A stretch of DNA of 64,000 nt. Origin: Nocardia sp. NBC_00565. Its GTDB lineage: Bacteria > Actinomycetota > Actinomycetes > Mycobacteriales > Mycobacteriaceae. The translations under genes were made by a program, and so were the position numbers. Below the pieces are notes generated by a model. The model was not told the origin of the DNA, searched no databases, and saw only the letters and a program-made list of their open reading frames with translations. The DNA lies in NCBI RefSeq assembly GCF_036345915.1, contig NZ_CP107785.1:9238001-9302000 (forward strand). Direction: 5' to 3'. Shown in pieces: positions 8,430 to 16,920 of the stretch (positions are counted from its first letter, which is position 1; each line of letters begins with the position of its first letter).

Positions 8430-8643
8430 CCACAACTCATCGAACAATGGGAAGAACACCACACCGATCGCGGCAAAGCTCCCGCCAACATCAAGGGCTG
8501 GCTGAAGACGAAGAATATTCTTCCGCAAGACAACTCGGCACTGGATGAACGTATTCGAGATGCTTCGGTGAAGGCAGGCGAGAGCGACGACGTCTCGCTG
8601 CACGAGGATCTGCGGAAACTCGCATCGGTACTCGGGAGGCCGA
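8430..8643 (+). pseudogene. Protein-coding relic of unknown family
   Basis: After a TGA at 8427-8429 the plus strand reads LIEQWEEHHTDRGKAPANIK, then GWLKTKNILPQDN and ERIRDASVKAGESDDVSLHE, which looks like genuine soluble helical protein but has no start codon of its own with a ribosome-binding site. The upstream sequence in this frame is closed. It ends against the convergent DUF6188 gene. Together with the deformylase relic it makes 7.7-8.6 kb a graveyard region. The rest of 8045-8430 shows nothing recognisable. Confidence 0.4.
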
Positions 8644-9015
8644 TCAGTCGGCCGTCCAAATTGCCAGCTCACCATTCGGCATACATACGACCCGATAACC
8701 GTTCGGACCTACGAGTGTCCATGCCTCGTATTCCTTATCTGCCGGGACCACGAGCCGGTTCCCGGAGTCCAAGTCGATGGTCAGAGTTCCTGAAGAATTC
8801 ACGACAGCGGAAGTGATCGCGCCGCGAAGGATGGGTTCGAGATCGCTCTGCGAACCGCCCCCGTTCGCGAGCGCAACAGACCATCGGTCGCCTCGGCTGG
8901 ATTCGATCTCCATATCTCCCTCGATCTGGAGTTCGAATCCGCCGCCGGTCGAGACCTCGACCATGTACTCGCTGGCAGCGACCGAGACGCGCTGTCCGGT
9001 TATCGGCAATTCCAT
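8644..9015 (-). CDS. DUF6188 family protein
   Basis: 123 residues, beta-rich. The C-terminal half (GTLTIDLDSGNRLVVPADKE, then YEAWTLVGPNG and MPNGELAIW) matches the small actinobacterial DUF6188 family, often found near contact-dependent toxin or immunity-type genes, though no function is established. ATG 9015 is preceded by AAGG six bases upstream; an ATG two codons earlier (9021) is an alternative. It lies next to the unidentified relic at 8430 and head-to-head with an alpha/beta hydrolase. Confidence 0.75.
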   Translation of the reverse strand: MELPITGQRVSVAASEYMVEVSTGGGFELQIEGDMEIESSRGDRWSVALANGGGSQSDLEPILRGAITSAVVNSSGTLTIDLDSGNRLVVPADKEYEAWTLVGPNGYRVVCMPNGELAIWTAD

Positions 9016-9104
9016 TACCATCCTTGTGGCTTGGGGAAAATGTCGCACGAGACGATGGACAGCCTGTGGTCGACGCCAGGGGCTGGGTGAAGGGGAGCTG
9101 ACCG

Positions 9105-9890
9105 GTGCAACGCCTCGAATTGAGTTCTGTGGACGGTATCCGGCTGGACTTCGCGGTCCACCACTCCACGGTCGAGCCCCCACTAGGAGTGGTGCTGTTA
9201 GTGCATGGCATCACGGTGGACATGGACGAGGGCGGGGGCATGTTCGTCCGGTTGGCGCAGCAGTTGGTGTCGCAGGGGTTCGATGTCGTGCGGTTCTCCT
9301 TCCGAGGGCACGGTGCGAGCGGTGGAACTCAGCAGGGTGTGACGATCGCCGGTGAATGCCTGGATCTGCAGGCCGCAGTGACCGCGGTCCGCGAGCGATT
9401 CGCTCGGCAGCAAATGTCGATTGTGGCGGCGAGCTTCGGTGCCGTGTCGACGGCACTGTCGCTGTCGTGGCTCGACGATCTCTATCGGTTGGTGCTGTGG
9501 AATCCGGTGCTGGATCTGCGGCGCACGTTTCTGGTTCCGGAGTTGGCGTGGGGCGAGGAGAATTTCGGCGCTGTTGGGCGGAAATATCTGGCCGACAATG
9601 GTTTTCTGCTTGTCGACGGTGAGTTCCAGCTCGGCCGTGTCCTGTTCACTGAGTTCGCGCTTTACCAGCCGCTGGACGACTTCCTCGCAGCAGACGTGTC
9701 GACGCTGATCGTGCACGGCGACCACGACACGGCAGTGTCGTATGACGTCGCTGCCCAGGCCGCGCGATCACGATCACATACCACGCTGTGCACGATTGCC
9801 GGGTCGGACCACGGATTCGACTCGCGGGCGCGCGAAGACCAAGCGATCAGCACGACCGTCGACTGGCTGCTCGAACAGTCGATGTCGTGA
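9105..9890 (+). CDS. Alpha/beta hydrolase (serine aminopeptidase/monoacylglycerol-lipase-like)
   Basis: 261 residues starting at GTG 9105 with GGGGAG upstream. Family features are LLVHGITVDMDEGGG (oxyanion HG), VVRFSFRGHGASGG, the nucleophile elbow AASFGAVS (small residue-X-Ser-X-Gly), the acid IVHGDHDTAVSY and the His SDHGFDSRARE. This is the Hydrolase_4/S33-like branch acting on small esters or acyl substrates in the cytoplasm. It stands alone and is followed by a strong hairpin shared with the convergent DUF397 gene. Confidence 0.87.
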   Translation: MQRLELSSVDGIRLDFAVHHSTVEPPLGVVLLVHGITVDMDEGGGMFVRLAQQLVSQGFDVVRFSFRGHGASGGTQQGVTIAGECLDLQAAVTAVRERFARQQMSIVAASFGAVSTALSLSWLDDLYRLVLWNPVLDLRRTFLVPELAWGEENFGAVGRKYLADNGFLLVDGEFQLGRVLFTEFALYQPLDDFLAADVSTLIVHGDHDTAVSYDVAAQAARSRSHTTLCTIAGSDHGFDSRAREDQAISTTVDWLLEQSMS

Positions 9891-9969
9891 CGAGCGTGAA
9901 GCTCTCGCAACTGTATGCGCCGATCCGAGCCATGGGGCAAGAACGCGGCGCGCACTCTATGTAATGGAC

Positions 9970-10005
9970 ACGGCCCCAGTCCATTACGTATTGGACTGAG
10001 GCCGT
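9970..10005. terminator. Bidirectional hairpin terminator
   Basis: A 13-base arm (9970-9982) pairs with 9993-10005 with a single mismatch around a 10-base loop. It lies between the convergent hydrolase and DUF397 genes. An alternative arm, GTAATGGAC (9961-9969) with GTCCATTAC (9980-9988), would compete with it. A diverged copy lies at 4227-4258. Confidence 0.65.
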
Positions 10006-10029
10006 TGGCCGTGGTCAGTCTGGAAACTG

Positions 10030-10245
10030 CTACGTGGTGGGCCGGGTGAATTCACCGTCTTGCATGCCTGCTGTGAAGGCATCCCACTCGCCGGGGGTGA
10101 ACACCAATGCCGGGCCGTTGGGGTTCTTCGAGTCTCGGATGCCGACGTGCCCGGCTTGAAGCCAAGCTACCTCGACGCATTCGTTTCCCCCGCCGCCGCT
10201 GTGCGACGACTTGAACCACTGCTTGCCGGATAGGTCGATGGTCAT
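10030..10245 (-). CDS. DUF397 domain protein
   Basis: 71 residues covering the whole DUF397 domain: WFKSSHSGGGGNECVEVAW at the N-terminus, VGIRDSKNPNGPALVFTPGEW in the middle. In actinomycetes these small proteins are paired with a Scr1-type XRE regulator, and the pair behaves like a regulator with a small partner or antagonist. Here the ATG overlaps the stop of the upstream Scr1 gene by four bases (ATGA), indicating translational coupling. A 3'-end copy of this gene survives as a relic at 4286-4372. Confidence 0.9.
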   Translation of the reverse strand: MTIDLSGKQWFKSSHSGGGGNECVEVAWLQAGHVGIRDSKNPNGPALVFTPGEWDAFTAGMQDGEFTRPTT

Positions 10246-11117
10246 TGTTCGTGTCTCCTTGCTATCTTTCTCATTCGATCCCTGGACTGTTGCTCGTCCA
10301 GCGCCGCGTGCCGGAGGGTTTCGTGGAGTGCGCGAAAGTGCTTCACATCGTCGCCGTCTTCGAAGAACATCGAAGTCACAACAGCTTCGGTGTAGACCAC
10401 GGATGGCTCGTTGTCCGGGAAATTGAGGATGATATGGGGCGTTACCACACTCCCGGTTGGGATACCGGCCGTGAACGGCACGACACGCACCGACACGTTG
10501 TCGCGGGTACTCAGATCGGCTATGTGCCGCAGCTGAGCACCCATTATCTGGCCAGAGCCGACGAGGGAATACAGAACATTCTCGTGCAACAAGAATTCGG
10601 CACGAACCGCCAGGTGCGGACGAGTGAGTATCCTCGCCCGCTGTATTCGGAGATCCACCCGGTTGTTGATCTCGTCCATTGAGTCATCCGGCTGGTGAAG
10701 CCGTTCCACGGTCCGGGCATAGTCTTCTGTTTGCAGCAAACCAGGTACGATAATCGGTTGATAGAACCAGGATTCCGACGCGAATGACTCCAGCTCGAGG
10801 TACGTCTTGAACACTGGCAACATCAAATCTCGATAGTCCTGATACCACACCTTCGTATTGAATTGGCCCGCAAGAGCTTTCAAGTACTGGGTCCGAGCGT
10901 CGGGCAGGCAGTAGTACCGGCACAGGTAATCGACTTCCATATCCCTGACCTTCGTATACTGCCCCAGTTCGATCCGACTCAGCGTGGCGCGGCTGATCCC
11001 AGTCGCCGCCGCTACCTGGTCGAGCGTCAAACCTCGCGCCTGGCGCGCGTCTCGCAGCGCCCGCCCCAACTGACGACGCGGCAGTGTCGTGCCGCGGAGG
11101 TCTGCTTTGCTCGGCAT
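10242..11117 (-). CDS. Scr1-family XRE regulator (HTH plus DUF5753)
   Basis: 291 residues. Residues 17-75 form a Cro/C1-type helix-turn-helix (LGRALRDARQARGLTLDQVA, ATGISRATLSRIE). The remainder is the DUF5753 domain: WFYQPIIVPGLLQTEDYAR and LLHENVLYSLVGSGQIMGAQLRHI. This architecture always accompanies DUF397 proteins, as here. ATG 11117 has a G-rich ribosome-binding site; an in-frame start ten codons upstream is less likely. The pair is divergent from a four-gene cassette starting at 11370 and probably shares its 250-bp promoter region. Confidence 0.9.
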   Translation of the reverse strand: MPSKADLRGTTLPRRQLGRALRDARQARGLTLDQVAAATGISRATLSRIELGQYTKVRDMEVDYLCRYYCLPDARTQYLKALAGQFNTKVWYQDYRDLMLPVFKTYLELESFASESWFYQPIIVPGLLQTEDYARTVERLHQPDDSMDEINNRVDLRIQRARILTRPHLAVRAEFLLHENVLYSLVGSGQIMGAQLRHIADLSTRDNVSVRVVPFTAGIPTGSVVTPHIILNFPDNEPSVVYTEAVVTSMFFEDGDDVKHFRALHETLRHAALDEQQSRDRMRKIARRHEQ

Positions 11118-11369
11118 AGTTGCCCCCTGCTTTCTCAACCAATGCACCTGTTGTTTCTCAGTCTGAGAATCAGCCTTGATGGCCCTCGAGAATCATGCTG
11201 GGCGTTTGCGCCTCTTCTCTGAACGTCTCACACAGAGTCTCCACGCACCGACCGACGCGCGCAACCATATCGGCACAGCCAAGCAACGCGGAAGCCAACA
11301 GCCCGAACGGGTTCGGGCAGGCGGCGTTGGACTGCGAGGTTATTCCCGACGAGCGAAGGCATCAGAACG

Positions 11370-11741
11370 ATGACTAACAAGCAAGTGGCAGAACCAATTA
11401 CAGGGCAATCCCAGAGGCCGAAGGCAATCGGATTCGTGCGTGGTGACGTGTCCGGACTGGCGGCACCCAGGCACGCGAGCGCCGTCACGAAGCATGCCCG
11501 GCTGCTGGGCTATGAGTACGTTTACACGGTGCGGCCTTCCCGGGGCACCCCCGATCCGATCGGTTACGCGCTCGGTATTGCGGCGGGGCCGGATGTGGTG
11601 GCGATCGTGGTCTTCGACTTGGCCCACGTCGACAACCAACCGGCGCGAGTCTGCGAGGACTTCGACCTCGAAACCGTTTGCCCCGCAACCACATGGCCAC
11701 GCGCCACGCGCCCGGTCGCAGTCGAGGCGGGGGCGGCGTGA
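11370..11741 (+). CDS. Small conserved protein with resolvase-like N-terminal pattern
   Basis: 123 residues. The order IGFVRGDVSG..ASAVTKHARLLGYEYVYTV..VVAIVVFDLAHVD resembles the start, helix A and second strand of serine-recombinase catalytic domains (IGYARVS, then a helix and VVVxxLDRL), but the catalytic serine and the arginines of real recombinases are absent. I recognise the sequence type as a recurrent Nocardia protein without known role. It is the first gene of a tight cassette: its TGA overlaps the next ATG by one base. The resolvase relation is an inference from pattern only. Confidence 0.7.
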   Translation: MTNKQVAEPITGQSQRPKAIGFVRGDVSGLAAPRHASAVTKHARLLGYEYVYTVRPSRGTPDPIGYALGIAAGPDVVAIVVFDLAHVDNQPARVCEDFDLETVCPATTWPRATRPVAVEAGAA

Positions 11742-12079
11742 TGCGCGAGGAGAGCACGATCGTGACGCCGCCCGGGGTGTGCGGGCACGCCGATATCGAG
11801 TTGGCGCATGAGCAGATGCGCAAGCACCGCGCCTGCCGCCTCGGGCGGTGCGTGTGGAAGGCGGCGGCTTATTACACGCTGGTGGATGCGGGTCGACTCG
11901 CGCCGCAGTCGCTGACTCCGCGTGAGCGGGCGGCTGCGCGGGGGATCGAGTTCCCGCCGTTGGGCGGCGAGCCGCTCGCACTCGGCGGGCCGACGCAGCG
12001 AACTCTGCGCGAGGTGCTGGACCGGCTCTCGGAGTTGGCGTTACCGGTTCCCGGTGCGAATGTCGGCGGCCACGGGTAG
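11741..12079 (+). CDS. Cassette gene 2, cysteine-containing small protein
   Basis: 112 residues from ATG 11741, which overlaps the preceding stop (TGATG), so translation is coupled. The segment CGHADIELAHEQMRKHRACR, then LGRCVWKAAAYYTLV, has three Cys and two His that could bind a metal, but no known zinc-finger spacing is matched. The C-terminal half is a polar helix. No function is known; it belongs with the genes on either side. Confidence 0.65.
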   Translation: MREESTIVTPPGVCGHADIELAHEQMRKHRACRLGRCVWKAAAYYTLVDAGRLAPQSLTPRERAAARGIEFPPLGGEPLALGGPTQRTLREVLDRLSELALPVPGANVGGHG

Positions 12080-12084
12080 CGCCG

Positions 12085-12351
12085 GTGTCCGGGACGGGCG
12101 AGCGTCATACGGAGGTGGACGGCTGGCTGGCGACCTGGCGGCTCGAGCGCCACTGCATTCGAATAATGCTGGTACGCAATGCATCCGAACTGCTGATATC
12201 GGTCACCACCCCGGCCACCGCGCCGGACCTGGTGCAGATGCGCGAGCAGTTCCCGAAGCTGTCGCGATTGTGGGATGCGATACGACACGAGTATTGGCTG
12301 GAATCGCTTGCACCCCAAGAGCATTCACAGGGCGGAAAGGCAGTCTGGTGA
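12085..12351 (+). CDS. Cassette gene 3, small hypothetical protein
   Basis: 88 residues from GTG 12085, five bases after the preceding stop. It has a W/H/R-rich start (VDGWLATWRLERHCIRIMLV) and a polar helix. No domain is recognised. Tight spacing and the GTGA overlap with the next gene support reality as part of an operon. Confidence 0.6.
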   Translation: MSGTGERHTEVDGWLATWRLERHCIRIMLVRNASELLISVTTPATAPDLVQMREQFPKLSRLWDAIRHEYWLESLAPQEHSQGGKAVW

Positions 12352-12530
12352 CATCGGATCCGGTCTCGCCCCGGGCGCGGCTGCTCACGAAGCGGGCCGC
12401 GCGAGCGGGCTACTGCTTGATGCGCGATCCCCGGTCACCGTATGCGTGGACCTTGCTGGACGCCGAGGACGGTACCTGCGTCCACTCGGCGGCGACGCTC
12501 GACCTGATCGAACAATGGCTCTCCGAGTAA
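12348..12530 (+). CDS. Cassette gene 4, 60-residue protein
   Basis: 60 residues from GTG 12348, overlapping the previous stop by four bases (GTGA). The sequence includes RAGYCLMRDPRSPYAWTLLD and ends DLIEQWLSE, a pattern seen in tiny actinobacterial proteins that repeat a short beta-hairpin plus helix. No function is known. It closes the cassette that is divergent from the Scr1-DUF397 pair. Confidence 0.6.
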   Translation: MTSDPVSPRARLLTKRAARAGYCLMRDPRSPYAWTLLDAEDGTCVHSAATLDLIEQWLSE

Positions 12531-12759
12531 GGAACCTGCTCGACAGCCTTGATCTGAAATCGGGTCCGCATGCCGCGCAGTCTGTTCGGCAGTACGCGGG
12601 GAGAATGCCTGGCAACTTATCTGCGGTTGACCGGCCTTGGTCTGCTGCACAGCGCGTTGTGATGTGTCACGGTTGCACACCAACAGTGATGCACGTTACT
12701 GTACCGACTCGTTGATGGGAACGAAGTAGTTCCTCATTGCCGGGAGGGTTTGGGCAAGC

Positions 12760-14790
12760 ATGATCCGACGTCGACGTCCGATTAAGGCAGTCGCTGCCGC
12801 GATAGCCACGTTCACCGTGTTTGCCGGGGCCGTGGTCGCGGCGGCGCCGACGCAGGCGACGCAGGGGCTCGACGCCCAGTTCACCGCCACTCATGCAGGG
12901 CCGCAACAGTATCCGAATGTCTACATCGATTGGGACGTCCCGATCACGATGAGCGACGGCACGGTGCTGAAGGCGAATGTCTACCACCCGGCGGACGCGG
13001 CCGGACGCCCGATCGCCGAGCCGACGCCGACCATAGTGAACCTGACGCCCTACACCAAGCTGATGGCGAATATCGCCGACTCCGTACTGGCCATCCCGGG
13101 ACTGGCGGATCCGCTGATGCAGGCGCTGCACGGCTTCGATCTCTCGGCCTACGGTCTGAGCGGAATCAGTGATGTGGCACAGGCATTGGCGGGCGGCACC
13201 GCGCGCACCTTCGCGGTGGATCGCAAGCTGGTGCAGAGCGGCTACACCCAGGTGGTCGTCGATGTTCGCGGCACGGGTTTCTCGCAGGGCACCTGGCAGG
13301 TGTTCGGCGAGCGCGAGCAGGAGGACGGCGTCGAGGTCGTCGACTGGGCGGCGGCGCAGCCCTGGTCCAACGGCAGGATCGGGATGAGCGGCATCTCCTA
13401 CTCGGCGATCAACCAGTTGCATACCGCCGAGCGCAAACCAGCTGCGCTGCAGGCGATCTTCCCGATCGTGCCGGGCAGCGATCTGATCCGCGACGTGGCC
13501 GCGCCGGGTGGCGCGCTCGGCATCGGATTCATCCCCGAATGGCTGCTCGCGGTCGACGGCACGAAGTTGATTCCCGATGTGGTGTCGATGCTGGCCGGAA
13601 AATTCGACTGGACCTGGCTGGCCGATCGCGTCCGTGACCCGTTCACCTTCTTCAACATGATCATCATGGCGCTCGGCACACAGAGCGTGGATCAGATTCC
13701 GGCGGAGCTGAACTCGGTGCTCGACGACCAGAGTCCGTTGCGCACGGCGTGGATCGGACATCCCGAGCGCATCGATGTGCCGACCTTCGTCTACGGCGGC
13801 TGGCAGGATATCTTCGCCTACTCCTCGCCCCGGGTCTACAACGCGATCAAGGTCCCGGACAGCCAGAAGAAGCTGGTGATGGACAACAACTATCACGTCA
13901 CCACCGGTTCGGGCATGGGTGACGACGGTGGGCCCGCCGCGCTGGACGTGCTGCAGCGCGCGTGGTTCGACAAGTGGCTCAAGGGCATCGACAACGGCAT
14001 CGATGGCTACGACCAGGTGACCCTGTGGCAGCAGGGCGGCGGATGGACCCACAGCTCGGCGTTCCCGCGACCCGATTCGGATTACCACCGTATGTATTTG
14101 AACGCGGCGGCCTCGGGTACCGCACCGGGCAGCGCCTACGACGGCAGCCTCACCACGGAACCGGGCAACCCGGCACGGATTTCGATCGCACCCGGCTTGA
14201 CCACACTCTGCTCGCGCGACGGTGCGCAGGGCACGGCGGGCATCCTGCCGCTACCCGATATCTGCACGAAGGATTCGCGGATCGCCGAGTCCAACGGGCT
14301 GACCTTCACCAGCGCACCGGTGAACGTCGCGACACCGATCTCCGGTCCGATCGCCATCCACCTGAACACGGTCCTGGACGCGACCGACGGCTACTGGACG
14401 GTGACGCTGAACGATGTTGCGCCGGACGGACGTTCGACCCAATGGACGCACGGCCAGCGCACAGCGTCGCTGCGCGCGGTGGACGAGAGCAAGGCCACCC
14501 GCTCGGCCAACGGCGACTACACCGATCCGTATCCGTATCTGACGCTGGACACCCGCGAGCCGATCGTGCCGGGCCAGCCGACGGTCATCGATATCGGGCT
14601 GGTCGCCACCGACGGTGTGCTGCAACCGGGACACCGGCTGCGCGTCGATGTCTACGCGGGGAACTTCCCGAGCAGTCTGCCGTTGCGGCCCTTGCTGAAC
14701 GAGAGCGGGCTGCAGCCCCAGCACATCGAGCTGGATCCGAATCAGCCGAGCTGGGTGAATATTCCGGTAGACGGCGATCCGGGCTGGTGA
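12760..14790 (+). CDS. Secreted CocE/NonD-type hydrolase (X-Pro dipeptidyl-peptidase S15-like)
   Basis: 676 residues. A Sec signal (RRRRPIKAVAAAIATFTVFAG, cleavage around TQAT) is followed by the S15/CocE alpha/beta domain: the substrate strand DGTVLKANVYHPAD, VVVDVRGTGFSQG, the nucleophile elbow GMSGISYSA with Ser213, and the His in NNYHVTTGSG. From about residue 450 a jelly-roll C-terminal domain (SGPIAIHLNTVLDATDGYW, GHRLRVDVYAGNFPS) completes the family. Typical substrates are acyl esters, acylated peptides or cocaine-like esters; the real one here is unknown. Start ATG 12760 has GGGAGGG upstream. It ends one base before the convergent TetR gene. Confidence 0.88.
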   Translation: MIRRRRPIKAVAAAIATFTVFAGAVVAAAPTQATQGLDAQFTATHAGPQQYPNVYIDWDVPITMSDGTVLKANVYHPADAAGRPIAEPTPTIVNLTPYTKLMANIADSVLAIPGLADPLMQALHGFDLSAYGLSGISDVAQALAGGTARTFAVDRKLVQSGYTQVVVDVRGTGFSQGTWQVFGEREQEDGVEVVDWAAAQPWSNGRIGMSGISYSAINQLHTAERKPAALQAIFPIVPGSDLIRDVAAPGGALGIGFIPEWLLAVDGTKLIPDVVSMLAGKFDWTWLADRVRDPFTFFNMIIMALGTQSVDQIPAELNSVLDDQSPLRTAWIGHPERIDVPTFVYGGWQDIFAYSSPRVYNAIKVPDSQKKLVMDNNYHVTTGSGMGDDGGPAALDVLQRAWFDKWLKGIDNGIDGYDQVTLWQQGGGWTHSSAFPRPDSDYHRMYLNAAASGTAPGSAYDGSLTTEPGNPARISIAPGLTTLCSRDGAQGTAGILPLPDICTKDSRIAESNGLTFTSAPVNVATPISGPIAIHLNTVLDATDGYWTVTLNDVAPDGRSTQWTHGQRTASLRAVDESKATRSANGDYTDPYPYLTLDTREPIVPGQPTVIDIGLVATDGVLQPGHRLRVDVYAGNFPSSLPLRPLLNESGLQPQHIELDPNQPSWVNIPVDGDPGW

Positions 14791-14791
14791 G

Positions 14792-15439
14792 TCAGGAGCC
14801 GAGCAGTACGAGCGCGGCGCGAGTCAGGGTGGGAGCCAAGGCCGGTAGATCCTGCGGGCCCGATTCGATCAGGGTGGCCCGGACCCGATCGTCGATACCG
14901 CCGAGCAGCACGTCGAGCAGTCCGGGATCGGGTTCGGCGTGAACTTCGCCCGCGCGCATGCCGATTCGCGCGGCGGCGATCATCCGGTAGCCGAACATGC
15001 GATGGGTGCGGGCCCGGCGCGCGATGAGTCCCGGTCCGGCGGCGAGGGTTTCGATGTGCAGTGCGCGCGCCGCCGCAGGTTCGGCCGCCAGGAATTCCAG
15101 ATAGGTCTCCAGCGTCGTGCGCACCAGTTCGACGAAGGTGTCCGCGCCCGACTCGGTGACCACGCGGTCGAGCTCACGGGTGATGACCTCCACCGCGAAA
15201 TCGAATGCGGCGGTGAAGCATTCCTCTTTGCTCTCGAACAGCACGTAGAAGGTTCGCCGGGCGACCCTGGCCCGGCCGACGATATCGGTGATGGTGGTGG
15301 GGCCGTAGCCCAGCTCCGCGACCGCTTCCAGCGCGGCGATGTAGAGCCGCTCGCGCTGTGACGTCACGACCTCGTCCCGGCTCAATCGGTGCGGCCCTCG
15401 AGGAAGGCGGCCGGGAGAAGCGCTGGTCAAGACGGTCAT
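14792..15439 (-). CDS. TetR/AcrR family transcriptional regulator
   Basis: 215 residues with the HTH at about residues 31-75 (LYIAALEAVAELGYGPTTI, RARVARRTFYVLFESKEECF) and a helical C-terminal ligand domain. It is convergent with the CocE-type hydrolase, the stops being a base apart, so it need not regulate that gene. The upstream gap to the transpeptidase gene is 132 bp and contains no obvious long palindrome. Target unknown. Confidence 0.85.
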   Translation of the reverse strand: MTVLTSASPGRLPRGPHRLSRDEVVTSQRERLYIAALEAVAELGYGPTTITDIVGRARVARRTFYVLFESKEECFTAAFDFAVEVITRELDRVVTESGADTFVELVRTTLETYLEFLAAEPAAARALHIETLAAGPGLIARRARTHRMFGYRMIAAARIGMRAGEVHAEPDPGLLDVLLGGIDDRVRATLIESGPQDLPALAPTLTRAALVLLGS

Positions 15440-15571
15440 AGTGTCGATGATTCTGCCACACGGGGCACTTTCGCCCGGAAATTCCGGTGAGACGCAGAAG
15501 GTGAACCGCTGCTACCACCCGCGGCTGCACGAAACCATGGTCGTCGCACCGTAACTCAGGCGCTGGGTTGC

Positions 15572-16789
15572 TCAGTGCAGCGCGCTGCCCTGCAGCCACT
15601 CGTCCCACGGCACGCCCCAGTCGCCGTTCTGCCAGACCTGGAGTGGCGCGCCGCCGGTGTTGCGGACTTCCACGACGTCGCCGGGGACCGCGAAATTGAA
15701 GAACCACTGGGCATTGGCCGGACTGAGATTGAGGCAGCCGTGCGAGGTATTCGTATTGCCCTGGGCCCAGACGCTGGAGGCCAGCTCGTGCAGGTAGATG
15801 CCATCGGTGCTGATCTTGGTCGCCCAGTTGATGGACTCCTTGTAGCCGAGCCGGGAGTTGACCGGCAGACCGAAGGTCGAGGAGTCCATGATCACCGGGT
15901 TGGCCTTGTCCATCACCGTGTAGATGCCGGGCTGGGTCCAGAAGGTGATCGTTTTACCCCCCACGACCTCGCTGCCGCCCATGCCCATCGAGGTGGGCAT
16001 GGTGCGGATCAGGTTGCCGTTCTCGAAGACCTGCACCTGTTTGGTGTTGTCGTCGGAGATCGAGACGTGCGACGGGCCGATGGTGAAGGTGGTCTTGCTG
16101 TCCTCCTGGCCATAGAGGCCGCCGCCGAGGTCGGCGCCGTAGATATTGGCCGCGACGGTCACCTTGGTGCCCGGCGCGTAGTACTGCTGCGGCCGCCAGT
16201 GCGCGTTGCGCTTGTCGAGCCAGTACCACGAACCCTCGACCGGTGGGTTGGTCGTCACCGAAAGACGCTTCTCGGCGATCGCCTTATCCGGAACGTCCTC
16301 GTCGAAGTGCGCGACGACCACGGTGCCGACGCCGAAGGTGCCACCGTCGATCAGGGGGTTGCCCGCGGTGGTGGTCAGATACGCCTTGGTCTGGTTGTGC
16401 GGCGCCAGTGTGGTGAAGGTCGAGGTGATCGGGCCGACGCGGCCGGTGATCGTGAGGGCTTGCGCGGTGATCGTGTAGGTGTGTCCGTAGCCGAGCGAGT
16501 CGGTGGGCTTCCACGCCGTCTTGTCGGGGGTGTAGATGCCCTCGATCGACTTGCCCGTCTCGTTCGTCAGGCTCACCGCGGTCAGCACGCCGTCGCCTGC
16601 GGTCACATCAACAGGCGAGAGCGGATCGACATCGTCGCCGCCGGTCGTCGGTGTGATGGAGATCGCAGGGGGCAGTGGCCCGGCTGGGCTGGTGGCGGGT
16701 TCCGACTTGGACGAACACCCGGCCGCAACGAGCGCCGTAACCAACATAAAACCCGCAGCGGCTCTCAACCGGAAGCGGCGACTCGACAT
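15572..16789 (-). CDS. L,D-transpeptidase lipoprotein
   Basis: 405 residues. The lipobox VAAGC places lipidated Cys25 after a short signal, anchoring the enzyme on the outer face of the membrane. Two immunoglobulin-like domains follow, then the YkuD catalytic domain with the active-site motif SHGCLNL (Cys352) and its His in YLHELASS. This is the layout of mycobacterial LdtMt2, which makes 3-3 peptidoglycan crosslinks and is inhibited by carbapenems. Start ATG 16789 directly precedes the signal. The next gene upstream on the same strand is a cell-wall LCP protein, so both serve envelope assembly. Confidence 0.92.
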   Translation of the reverse strand: MSSRRFRLRAAAGFMLVTALVAAGCSSKSEPATSPAGPLPPAISITPTTGGDDVDPLSPVDVTAGDGVLTAVSLTNETGKSIEGIYTPDKTAWKPTDSLGYGHTYTITAQALTITGRVGPITSTFTTLAPHNQTKAYLTTTAGNPLIDGGTFGVGTVVVAHFDEDVPDKAIAEKRLSVTTNPPVEGSWYWLDKRNAHWRPQQYYAPGTKVTVAANIYGADLGGGLYGQEDSKTTFTIGPSHVSISDDNTKQVQVFENGNLIRTMPTSMGMGGSEVVGGKTITFWTQPGIYTVMDKANPVIMDSSTFGLPVNSRLGYKESINWATKISTDGIYLHELASSVWAQGNTNTSHGCLNLSPANAQWFFNFAVPGDVVEVRNTGGAPLQVWQNGDWGVPWDEWLQGSALH

Positions 16790-16920
16790 GATTCTCCTGC
16801 TGTTTCGCCGTGCGTTCCCTGCGGCGCATCTAACGACGTACTGGCCCGTGCCGTAGTTTACCGGCCATTTCGCGGGTATTTCGCCGCTGACCGTGTGACC
16901 TGCGCCGATCCCGCCCGCAC

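Noticed and set aside
8297..8548. Plus-strand open frame starting MGLPSASSGSGVW
   Set aside because: Looks like a possible upstream piece of the 8430 relic, but composition is low-complexity and no continuity between the frames could be shown.
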